From Hyperoplus lanceolatus (lineage: Eukaryota; Chordata; Actinopteri; Uranoscopiformes; Ammodytidae): 64,000 nt of DNA. Below are positions 55,640-64,000 of this stretch, piece by piece. Where the stretch lies: NCBI GenBank assembly GCA_026929865.2, contig CM049414.1, positions 620,001 to 684,000 of the forward strand, given 5' to 3'. Within the stretch, counting starts at the first letter, position 1, and every line of letters starts with the position of its first letter. The notes under the pieces were generated by a model. The model did no database searches and was not told the DNA's origin. It saw nothing but the letters and a program-made list of their open reading frames with translations. The translations under genes and the position numbers were made by a program.

Positions 55640-56035
55640 AAAAAAACAACCCTCTCTCTTTCTCCACCTCCACCTTTCTGTAAAGCTGTAAAACATCCCA
55701 TTCACATTCTCCTCCCCCTATGATTTCACAAGGGGTGAAGCCACGACCCCCTATTACCAACCTAACTTAGCACTTCCTCCACTTGTGATAAGCCAAATCC
55801 CCAGATACCCCTGAATCTAAAGGGTAGTTACATTCAAACAGGGCCAATCAGAGCAGACTGGGCATTCTTGAAGGTGGGGCTTAAAGAGACAGGCAGAAGT
55901 TAAAGAAAAGAGGAGATTTAGCAATGGCACTCCGAGAAATATAAAGGCTTTTTTTGGGCACTACAACATGAAGACAGGATCTAGCAGAAACACAAATTAC
56001 AATTTTGAACCTGAAAATGTACATATTATGTGACC
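55640..56035. repeat. Fragment of a related TTAA-target element
   Basis: The right end TGAAAATGTACATATTATGTGACC is followed by TTAA at 56036-56039. It is the same type of terminus as the 54070-55322 element. The left end is not found. It ends about 35 bases from the cfap206 exon at 56075. Confidence 0.5.
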
Positions 56036-56074
56036 TTAAAACATACCTAATGTTCACAAAGCATATTAGCTCAC

Positions 56075-56289
56075 CAGTAAAATTTTGAGGAAAGCTTCGT
56101 GCTGCCTGACATTGTAGAGAACTTGTTTGAGCAGGATACTGGACACATCACACTGTCCAGGCTGACAGTTTGGCTGTGTTAGCTTCTCCAGCACAGCTGT
56201 GTACTTCCATGCCAAAGTCTGAGTTACACTCAGCTCATGTTCTATGCTTTCAATGGTGGCTGGAAGAGCTTCACAAAGAGTTGCGGGCA
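56075..56289 (-). CDS. cfap206: cfap206 internal exon, most 5' exon in the window
   Basis: Encodes PATLCEALPATIESIEHELS, WKYTAVLEKLTQ and LLKQVLYNVRQHEAFLKILL, matching human PAVLHVAIPATMQHIDYQLE, YRYTAILEKA and LKEALYNIRQYEVFLQIIL. The acceptor is TTCTCTCCACAG and the donor CTG|GTGAGC. It is 215 bp: it starts with the last two bases of a codon and ends in phase 0. The preceding exons, encoding roughly the first 215 residues, were not recognised between 56290 and 64000. Confidence 0.92.
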
Positions 56290-56578
56290 CTGTGGAGAGA
56301 ATGTTGAAGGACAAATCATATTTACCAAATGCAGTATTAATCATTTGTGATAAAGAGAACCTATTCCGAGGAAGCAGTTTGACATTGGATTGAAAATGCA
56401 TCCAACTTTAATGAACTAAATTCTAAATATGTAAACATAGTAAATGTCTTATTTGATACATTATAGTATTGTTTATGTGATACGCTAATGTAGTACTTGT
56501 GGCATGTTATAGTAGTTTTATGTTCCCTCCATCCAGCATCTGTATCAGCCTGGGCCATATTTGGTGAATTTGTGATTC

Positions 56579-57150
56579 GGACTAGTCTCGCAAAGCCAGA
56601 CCAAACTACAGCAAGTAGTATAGTCTGGATCCACTCTATTTAGAGCCGTCTATCCGGGGGGAAACTGGGCTGGCCTGTTTTTATTTCTTTAAACCAATCA
56701 CAATCATCTAGGGCGGGGCTAAGCCTGGGAAGCAGCAGCGGTGTCTGTGCAAAATAGTGCCGGGGGGAATTGTTTTGATGGAACGTCTTCACGTTTAGAG
56801 GCTGTCAGAGAAATGGCTAAATCCCACCCGCAAACGCCACAAAAAAACTATTACAGACAAAAAGAACAAACATAGTTTGTTGCTTTCTCACCAGGACGTC
56901 AAGACACCATACACTTGAGCCCTCGAGGAGCTCACGGGATAACTTAAAGTGAATTAACTAGTCTCACAGTGTTTACTCAGGTAACATTAACAACGGCGGC
57001 TCTTAATGTAGCTGGTTATAAGGTCCGCTGCTCAATCTAAACCCACACGCTTCATTTAAACCTCAGAGTTTATGAGGGTATTTCTGCCCGGGGGAAGTTG
57101 TACAATGAAGTGGGAAAGCTAGGCTACGCTAAGCTAGGCTGCGCCGCTAT
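56579..57150. repeat. Probable DNA-transposon repeat
   Basis: Starts GACTAGTCTCGCAAAGCCAGACC, a recurrent fish repeat terminus, and contains CCAATCACAATCATCTAGGGCGG. The opposite end is not clear and there is no coding. Confidence 0.4.
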
Positions 57151-57199
57151 TTTTATCCTCAAGTCTGAGCGTATCTCCACATTTTATTTCTGTCTACAG

Positions 57200-57400
57200 C
57201 AGGGGTGTCCAAACTTTTTTGACTGAGGGCCACATACAGAAAAATCTACAAAGGGCCGGGCCACTTTGCAAAAATAACACATTTATCAGGACATGTAGCT
57301 GCTCTGATGTTTAGTTTCATAGTGTCTTCGTAAATTGTAATCCTTCTTCACGGCAACACTTTCCATGCAAATTAAACAGACACATTTCGCCTCAAAGCTG
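57200..57400 (+). repeat. hAT (Charlie-like) terminus, truncated
   Basis: CAGGGGTGTCCAAACTTTTTTGACTGAGGGCCAC is the typical end of Charlie-type hAT elements in vertebrates. It is lost after about 200 bp. Confidence 0.65.
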
Positions 57401-57429
57401 GCCCAAGCCTTCATGGGGCCCTAAGCAGA

Positions 57430-57554
57430 ATTTGATTTGGGGGCAGAGAGGGGAGTGACGTGCAGAGTACGACCGCGGGCGGGAATCGAACCCGGGTCTG
57501 CTGCTGGGCCCGGCCCGGGGGGTGACGCCCTACCAACTGAGCTAAGGGCGCCCC
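57430..57554 (-). repeat. tRNA-derived SINE, copy 1
   Basis: In reverse complement it starts GGGGCGCCCTTAGCTCAG (A box TAGCTCAGTTGG) and carries GGGTTCGATTCC (B box), then a short body GTACTCTGCACGTCACTCCC. It is the same family as 59656-59839 and is inserted next to a family A repeat fragment. Confidence 0.8.
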
Positions 57555-57735
57555 GGAGGGGCCCATTCCAACAGATAAAGGATGGATAGCTACTTTTTAT
57601 GAACATTATAGAATTTACACATAGAAAGCTTATTCCCGTATCTGTGTGGGGGCCTTAGACAGAGCTAATAATGCTGTTGTTGCACTTGCTTTTGTATTTC
57701 TTCCCTTCTAGTTGAGGGGCCCATGATGATTTCTT
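57555..57735 (-). repeat. Dispersed repeat family A, inverted fragment
   Basis: Reverse complement of about 15750-15955 (CAACAGATAAAGGATGG, GCACTTGCTTTTGTATTTC). Confidence 0.65.
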
Positions 57736-57766
57736 TCTTGTTACATTTTAATGAGTATCTTATATT

Positions 57767-58075
57767 TACACCGTGTTCCAAAGTATTATGCAAATTGGAT
57801 TGAAGTGTCATAAACTTTACATTTTTTGTTTTTCAATTAAACTCATGTATGATATTGTGTCTCAGGATGCCTTGGATCATTGAAATTAATCTCATACACC
57901 TGTGATAATTAGTTGGCCATGTGAGCCCAATCAAAAGGAAAAACTACTTAAGAAGGACGTTCCACATTATTAAGAAGGCCACATGTTTCATGCAATATGG
58001 GAAAGAAAAAGGATCTCTCTGCTGCCGAAAAGCGTCACAAGCCCAACAACCTATAACATTCTGACTCTAATGGAG
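57767..58075 (+). mobile_element. Tc1/mariner-type element, 5' end only
   Basis: ACACCGTGTTCCAAAGTATTATGC forms the terminus. At 58000 the frame MGKKKDLSAAEKRHKP resembles the start of a transposase DNA-binding domain, but it breaks within about 20 codons. The remainder is missing. Confidence 0.55.
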
Positions 58076-58735
58076 TGGGGGGCACTCATTCTCAAGAGAC
58101 CCTGTAGCAACTAATAATGTAATAACAGCTCATAATGTAATACTATTACGGTTGCATAACATAATAAGGGCTATGCACATAAGGTAATAAGGTATTACAT
58201 TAAGAGCCTTATTGATACCGCTCATAATGTAACAATAGCTCATATAGTGTGAAAAGTGTTGCACTATCATCATTTTTACTTCTGCCATCCCTGCAGGAGT
58301 GGAAGGAAACGCTTTCACCTGTGTCTGTCTGTCAGCAAGATCACACATTTCCTGCAAACATGGTGGAGCATTAGCCAACTTAGATGCCATATACGTTACC
58401 TCTGCTCCCAATAAGTGCCAGGCCTCATAAAAAGGAAGAGAAGCCTAACTGTTGAAGGCATCATCAGGTCAAATCCATGGTATAAAGGCCAAAACTGCAC
58501 ACACTGACAACTAGAATGCACTTATGGGCAGATTCTGTCAGATCTGTTTTAGTGTTGGACTATGATTTGTACATAGGTGGCACTACAGTAACCAACTCAA
58601 AAGCTGGCAGGAGAAGAGGTTGGATTACGGAAGAAGGAGGGGGACTGTAGTTCATGTAGTTTTATTTTCTTTGCTACAATAACTAAAAATAACTCCTGCA
58701 GTAAAAACACATTTAAAATTGTTCTTATAAAATAA

Positions 58736-60082
58736 GTAAGTGAACACTCTTTCCTTCCATACAACCTGACGAAGACCTTCCAGTCAAAATGTTTCCGTGT
58801 TTTATTGTTGGTCTTTAATTCCAATTTAACAAAGGCTTTTAAACATTATTTTCCAACTACTAACGTTAAAGACATGATACAAGCAGCATCACATGTTAAG
58901 TCAAACTTATTTTATTTTGGAACTTTGGAACAATAACACAAAATAAATCAAATTAGAGATCAAAACATCAAATTAGTCTCACAATATCAACATCATCATC
59001 TTCAACCGCTTATCGGGAGTCGGGTTATGGGGGCAGCAGCTTGAGCAGGGAACCCAATATCTACCAGCTACATAGAGACATAGGGGGGGTCATGGACAAT
59101 ATGAACCAGCTCAAAAGCTCTTCAAATGTGAACACAGCCTGTCAGGACACCAAATTAAAAATATAAGTCCAAATAAATTGAACTAAACAATATGTATAGA
59201 TAATACATGATCATAAGTTATAGTTGCCAACAAAAACAAAGTCAAGGGGACTCCATTGATCAGTGACTGTGCCAGTGATCCCTCAAATCACTTTATTTCT
59301 TACAATGAATGTATTTAATATGGAACCATCCAAAGGATATGTGTCGAATCACGATCCATGCTGTAATCCACCTGGCATTTTGGCTAACCCTAACCCTAAC
59401 CCAAGTTGGAAACTCTGATATTGTTCCTTCTGCATGTCCTACAGTGCCAAAACATATATTTCATGGTGACCCTGACACTCCCTTCATTGCTAGCCCTAAT
59501 TTGCCTTTGATCGTATTGTCAACCATTACCCAGTATTGCCTGTTGATGGATATGACAATGCTGGGGACCTTCAACAGAGCTTCCAACTTGTTCAGAGAGC
59601 TATCCCTGCCATTCCTACCAATAATTTTGGTGGAATGTTAAAATATGCTGACGGAGGGGGGCGCCCTTAGCTCAGTTGGTAGGGCGTCCCCCCCATGGGC
59701 CTCGGCCAGCAGCTGACCCGGGTTCAATTCCAGCCCGCGGTCGTTCTCTGCATGTCACTCCCCTCTCTCCCCATTTTAACTCTGTCTCTACACTATCAAT
59801 AAAAAGCATAAAAAAATGCCAAAAAAAGAAAATCTAAAAAAATATGCTCACGGATGAAGACTGCTGCGTAAGTGTTTGTAGGTTATATGAAGCAGCTGGA
59901 TGATGTAATAGTGGCCTTGCATCTAACATCAGGCAGCTCTTCAGCCAAAATGCAAGGAGGAGTACAGCATGGATCGTGATTGGACACATATCCTTTGGAT
60001 GGTTTCCTATTAAAGCCTTTAATAAATTGGCATTAAAAAATATTCTTCGTCAGGTTGTATTGAAGGAAAGAGTGTTCACTTA
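58736..60082. mobile_element. TIR element about 1.35 kb, host of a SINE
   Basis: GTAAGTGAACACTCTTTCCTTC at 58736 is mirrored by GAAGGAAAGAGTGTTCACTTA ending at 60082. The inverted arms extend through CAACCTGACGAAGA. A second inverted pair lies further in (59317-59370 against 59958-60005; GAACCATCCAAAGGATATGTG). No transposase is recognised. A SINE (59656-59839) sits inside. Confidence 0.65.
59656..59839 (+). repeat. tRNA-derived SINE, copy 2, with target duplication
   Basis: The tRNA-like head has A box TTAGCTCAGTTGGTAGGGCG and B box GGTTCAATTCC (59721-59731). The body GTTCTCTGCATGTCACTCCC and an A-rich tail follow. It is flanked by the 15-bp direct repeat AAATATGCTSACGGA (59641-59655 and 59840-59854; S is G on the left, C on the right), the mark of LINE-mediated insertion. 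Confidence 0.88.
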
Positions 60083-60360
60083 CAGTATCTCACAAAAGTG
60101 AGTACACCCCTCACATTTCTTCAAATATTTCATTATATCTTTTCATGGGACAACACTGAAGAAATGACACTTTGATACAATGTAAAGTAGTCAGTGTACA
60201 GCTTGTATAACAGTGTACATTTACTGTTACCCTCAAAATAACTCGACACACAGCCATTAATGACTAAACTGCTGGCAACAAAAGTGAGTACACCCCTCAT
60301 AGTACAGCGGATAAGCACAACAATTTTGCGTTTTTGAGAAAAGCATGACTTTTCTACCAT
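60083..60360. repeat. Tc1-type relic
   Basis: Starts after TA with CAGTATCTCACAAAAGTGAG, a known fish Tc1 end; GTGAGTACACCCCTCA occurs twice. It is truncated near 60330-60360. Confidence 0.6.
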
Positions 60361-60819
60361 GGTAAGTACATGCCATAAGGTTTATTTTCAGATGTTGAGG
60401 GAAGTCAGATTTTACCTTTGCGGACAGCAGTGAGAGGCCAAATCCAAAATGGCCTCCATTCCGCTGGGTATAATGTTAAAACTCTCATAATTTAAGAACC
60501 ATGTAATGTAATTAAACATTTAAAGTGTAATTTTCAACTAAAGTGGATATGCCCAATCATTAAGTGACACCTTTGAGATCACAAATGTTCAAGTACATGC
60601 ATTTAGGTCAACGTAAAGGTAAGAATTGACCAAAATCTAGACAATTATGTATGTAAATGCAAAGTCTTGCCTGGTGGTGGCGCTACAGCAAACCTCATGG
60701 GCTCCCCATTGACATCAGAACAGCTGAAAGCCTACACTTCCGCTGCAGGCTTTAAACATATCTCTTTAAACTGCACTCTTTAGATTGCACTATAGTACTT
60801 GTGTGATTCTTGCTGTTCT
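60361..60819. other. Unassigned intergenic DNA
   Basis: Mildly repeat-like (GGTGGTGGCGCTACAGC near 60675). No gene seen. Confidence 0.3.
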
Positions 60820-61010
60820 GGGGCCGTATTCACAAAACATTTTATCTTAGCGCTAAGAGTACTCCTAAGGAGCACTAAAAGTTCTTAGTTAGGAGTCATT
60901 TCTTGAAACCTATTCACAAAGCTGCTAAGACCAACTTTTACTAAGGAATGGGAGGGACTCCTAAGGTAAGACTAGAGGGCGTGGTTGACCCTGTTGCTAT
61001 GGATGTTATG
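60820..61010 (+). repeat. Harbinger-type terminus, truncated
   Basis: GGGGCCGTATTCACAAAACAT followed by repeated CTAAG/CTTAG words is typical of a fish PIF/Harbinger non-autonomous family. The right end is missing. Confidence 0.45.
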
Positions 61011-61267
61011 TTCATACCTCCACAGTGATTGGCTGAGAGAGAATGAGTCTCTAAGAGTGAATTTATGATAGAAACACTGTGGGAGATATCCTTATTGTGT
61101 CGCTGTATTGAAGTTTAAGAGTTTTTCAACTGACGCTGATTTAACATGAAACCAAGATTCTGCAGGGTTTCCCACACATTCATTCACACTTAACCTACAA
61201 TAGTGCCAAATAGGCCTATTCATTTTAAATTTTACAATTTGAATTGGAAAAAATATACTCATTGAAG

Positions 61268-63166
61268 AGCTGACTCTTTAATGATAAATTATATTTGGAA
61301 TGGTAAACACCCTCGGTTACGGAAAGCTTTTCTTCAAAGACCCAAACAAACAGGTGGAATGGCCCTTCCTAATTTCGAATACTATTACTGGGCTGCTAAT
61401 ATCCGTTCTTTAGTGTATTGGGTGCATTTTCACCTTGACGACTCAGCCCCAGTCTGGGTAACAATGGAGTCCAGCGCTATTAGCCCATTGTCTCTATCTG
61501 CCCTCTTAAAGAGGACTTATTATACTACTTTTCTGGTCTTAATTTCTTGTTTTACACTGCTATAGAGCAACCTGACATGAATCACATCACAAAAAACTAT
61601 GTAGATTTTCGGGAAGCTCTTTCTCTTATTTTGGCGATCCAGAACGTCCTGTCAACACTTGAGTATGTGTGCTTCGGCCATCTCCGCTCCCTCCGCCTGT
61701 GCTTCGGCCATCTCCGCTCCCCTCCCCCCTCCTGCAAACCCCACTCCGTTGTGGTTACCTTCCTTCCGGAACACTTTCAGTGGCGGGAAGCGCGAGCATG
61801 GACCTATAAGGGCGCGAGGCAGACGCGAACAGGGAAGTGACAGCATTACCATACATGGAAACATCCGCGTGGTGACGTCACAAAGTTTTATGCGACGTCA
61901 CGAATTATGAAAGGGTAGACCGCTTTGAAGACGTGACTTCTCGACTGGCTAGAATAGTGTTTAGTGCTCTGCACAGACACCCCAGACGGTCAGCAGGGAA
62001 TATGTAAAAATGCATGTAAGTCATTATTTGATAATTTAGTATGGTTATGCATGACTATGAATCATCATAACAACGTTTATAGGTCATAAAAGTCAAAAAG
62101 CATCATAGGTCCTCTTTAAGCGCCACACTTCCACTCTCTTCGGCTATTCCCAACAGTAGTCCCGTGATTAAGCACTCCCTTCGAATCTGGACCCAATTTA
62201 GGAAGAATTTTGGAATGCAGAATTTTTCACTTTTCAGCCCAATTGCAGCTAATCATTTGTTTACTCCCTTGACGGTGGATGGTGCATTCAAGATCTGGCA
62301 TAAAAAAGGCTTAAAATGCATCGGTGATTTATTTATTAATGATCTATTTGCTAGTTTTTCTCAATTGACAAAACACTTTGGTATCGAAAAGACTAATTTT
62401 TTCCGATTTCTGCAAATCAGGCATTTTACGCAGAAGTTAATTCCCCAATTCCCTTATAAACCGCCAGCCAATCATGTCGATTTGTTTCTTTCTGTAAACT
62501 CCACATTAAAAGGCTCAATTTCTGTGTTTTTCAACCTTATTTCGAAGTTGCATAGCCCCTCATTAGCAGCTATAAGAACCCTGTGGGAGCAGGACCTAGG
62601 TTCTGCCTTCACAGATCACATGTGGGATTCAGTCCTGGATCGGATACACTCTACCTCCATGTGTGCCCCGACATGCTCTTGTGCAATTTAAAGTAGTACA
62701 TCGTATCCACATATCTAAAACTAAATTAGCTCGTATGTTCCCCGATGTAGACCCGACCTGTGATAGCTGTAAGAGCGCACCGGCATCACTCTTTCACATG
62801 TACTGGTTGTGTCCCACCTTGACTGAGTTCTGGACATCAGCTTTTCAAACAATTTCTGAAGTACTTCAGCATCAAATTAAGCCGAACCCTTTCACTGCAA
62901 TTTTTGGCATTGCACCAAATTCGGGCTTCCCTAAAGTGAAGCTGAGAGTACTGGCCTTCACCTCATTACTTGCTCGCAGGGCTATCCTACTCAAGTGGAA
63001 AGATCCTGCTCCTCCTTCCCACTCACATTGGATTAGAGACATTATGGCATGTATGAATTTAGAGAAAATACGTTACACTACCCAGGGATACGAGAATAAA
63101 TTTGACAGAATTTGGCGCCCCTTCCTAAATTATTTTAAAAAACCAACAATAACTATAGAAGAGTAG
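61268..63166 (+). pseudogene. Tx1/L1-type LINE ORF2, C-terminal part, split by a MITE
   Basis: The first segment, 61281-61505, encodes NYIWNGKHPRLRKAFLQRPK and GGMALPNFEYYYWAANI, the typical end of the Tx1/L1 reverse transcriptase connection region. It is interrupted at 61506 by a 606-bp TTAA MITE. Downstream of 62119 the same frame continues (LPLSSAIPNSSPVIKHSLRI). A one-base insertion in a C-run near 62668 shifts the frame, and the last part (62663-63166) encodes FKVVHRIHISKTKLARMFPD and the Cys-rich CDSCKSAPASLFHMYWLCP, the zinc-knuckle-like C-terminus of L1 ORF2. The 3' UTR is T-rich and ends near 63400 with AATAAAAAAACC. The copy is 5'-truncated. Confidence 0.85.
61510..62115. mobile_element. 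TTAA-target MITE family D, copy 3, 606 bp
   Basis: Flanked by TTAA at 61506-61509 and 62116-62119, with the ends AGAGGACTTATTATACTAC and (inverted) AGAGGACCTATGATGC. The split LINE ORF2 proves the exact insertion site: removing the element and one TTAA leaves the LINE frame open. Confidence 0.92.
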
Positions 63167-63675
63167 CTACCTCCTCCCCTCTTTTATTTGATTTAATTGT
63201 ATTTCTTTATGTGTTTTTTTTTGTTTGTTTTTTTCATATTGATTGTTTATTTTTGTTTCTTGTAGTGTATATTTTGTGTTGTTGGGAGTGAGGGTGGGAT
63301 GTGGGTGGGGTCTGTTCGGGAAAAAAAGGGAAAAAAATTTGTACTCATTGTGCTACAATTTCTTTGTTACTAGCATTTAATAAAAAAACCTTTGAAAGAG
63401 AAGAGCTGCACGCTGTCGTGCACACGGTGGACTAGGCAGCAATAGTAAGACAGCGACGAACAGGGAAATTCACCATTTAGAAACCACAGCCGGCGAAATC
63501 GTAAAGTACATGTGGAAGGAAAAAGGCGAGACGCGCAACTATACAGTAGCGGACCTGTGGAACGGAGGAGATGGTGCGAAGCGCCACATATAGGCCTACT
63601 CTAGTAGGTAATAAACCCAAACGTGACAACAACAGTAACTTTCAGTGCATCATAAACCGACAGCAACTGCAGGAA

Positions 63676-64000
63676 GGGGTTTGAGGGGAAAGGGGATGGG
63701 CTAGATGGGAAAGGGGATGGGTTGGAGGGGAAAGGGGAGGGGCTGGAGAGGAAATGGGAGGGGCTTATGGTGAAATGGGAGGAGCTGAAGGGGAAAGGGG
63801 AAGGGTCTTACGAAGAAAGAGGAGGGCTGAAGCGGAAAGGGGAGGGACTGTAGAGGAAACCCTAAGCCTGAAGAGGACCGGGGAGGAGGTGGTGGGAAAG
63901 GGGAGGGCTTGGAGAGGAAAGGGGAGGGGATGCAACAGGAAGGAGAGGGTCTGGATAGGAAAGGGGAGGTGTTGAGATGAAATTGGAGGAGCTGGAGGTG
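63676..64000 (+). repeat. G/A-rich minisatellite
   Basis: Degenerate units of about 18-24 bp built from GGGGAAAGGGGA and GGGCTGGAGAGG words. It is almost pure purine on this strand and runs off the window end. The GGGG runs could form G-quadruplexes. An apparent open frame across it is low-complexity. Confidence 0.8.

Noticed and set aside
58130-58411. 93-codon - strand frame as a possible upstream cfap206 exon
   Set aside because: Its sequence (CDLADRQTQVKAFPS...) does not match the expected N-terminal part of CFAP206, and no matching splice phase was found.
59379-59402. Telomere-like (CCCTAA)3 tract
   Set aside because: Only about three units, inside a TIR element. Too short to indicate an interstitial telomere.
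59658-59735. Functional tRNA gene
   Set aside because: A and B boxes are present, but the acceptor stem and anticodon arm do not close, and a SINE body, A tail and target duplication follow.
63754-63975. 73-codon Gly/Arg/Glu-rich frame
   Set aside because: Product of the purine-rich minisatellite.
1-64000. CRISPR arrays, operons, riboswitches or other prokaryotic features
   Set aside because: Introns, LINEs, SINEs and Tc1/hAT elements show vertebrate nuclear DNA. The regular short repeats seen are microsatellites or a minisatellite.

Overview
This window is vertebrate nuclear DNA, almost certainly from a ray-finned (teleost) fish. Two host genes can be recognised, and both have ciliary roles. 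A pcare (photoreceptor cilium actin regulator, C2orf71) ortholog lies on the + strand with its large first coding exon at 25389-28024. The last seven coding exons of cfap206 (C6orf165) lie on the - strand between 56289 and 38349. The two genes converge. The rest is a dense, nested set of transposable elements of the kinds that are abundant in teleosts: Tc1/mariner, hAT, PIF/Harbinger-like, TTAA-target MITEs, Tx1/L1 and L2 LINEs, tRNA-derived SINEs and a Ty3/gypsy LTR retrotransposon.

Layout. 1-2100: ORF1 of a Tx1/L1-type LINE and its non-coding downstream region. 2450-2930: a multi-arm palindrome. 3258-4300: a dispersed repeat carrying a Harbinger-like MITE. 4310-5941: a full-length Tc1 element with long, near-identical inverted repeats and a frameshifted transposase. 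6545-14631: a structurally complete Ty3/gypsy element with 791-bp LTRs, a tRNA-His primer site, gag, pol and a CAAG target duplication. 14632-25388: repeats and mostly unassigned DNA, with one possible terminal exon near 14673. 25389-31373: pcare, with an intron of about 3 kb full of hAT-like elements. 31374-38348: repeats and LINE fragments. 38349-56289: cfap206, whose introns hold a fold-back Tc1, a LINE ORF1 relic, an L2 tail split by a TIR element, three kinds of TTAA MITE, a retro-element-like unit encoding a small membrane protein, and a three-deep transposon nest. 56290-64000: more TIR elements, two SINEs, a Tx1/L1 ORF2 fragment split by a TTAA MITE, and a G-rich minisatellite running off the end.

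The host genes do not form an operon. What ties the window together is transposition history: several insertions can be ordered because they interrupt one another with intact target-site duplications. The most unusual structure is in the LTRs of the gypsy element, where an intron-containing segment and its precisely spliced copy sit side by side. The second most unusual is a 109-codon single-pass membrane-protein ORF in a retro-element-like unit that shows no reverse transcriptase. All calls come from reading the sequence by eye. No alignment or database search was run.
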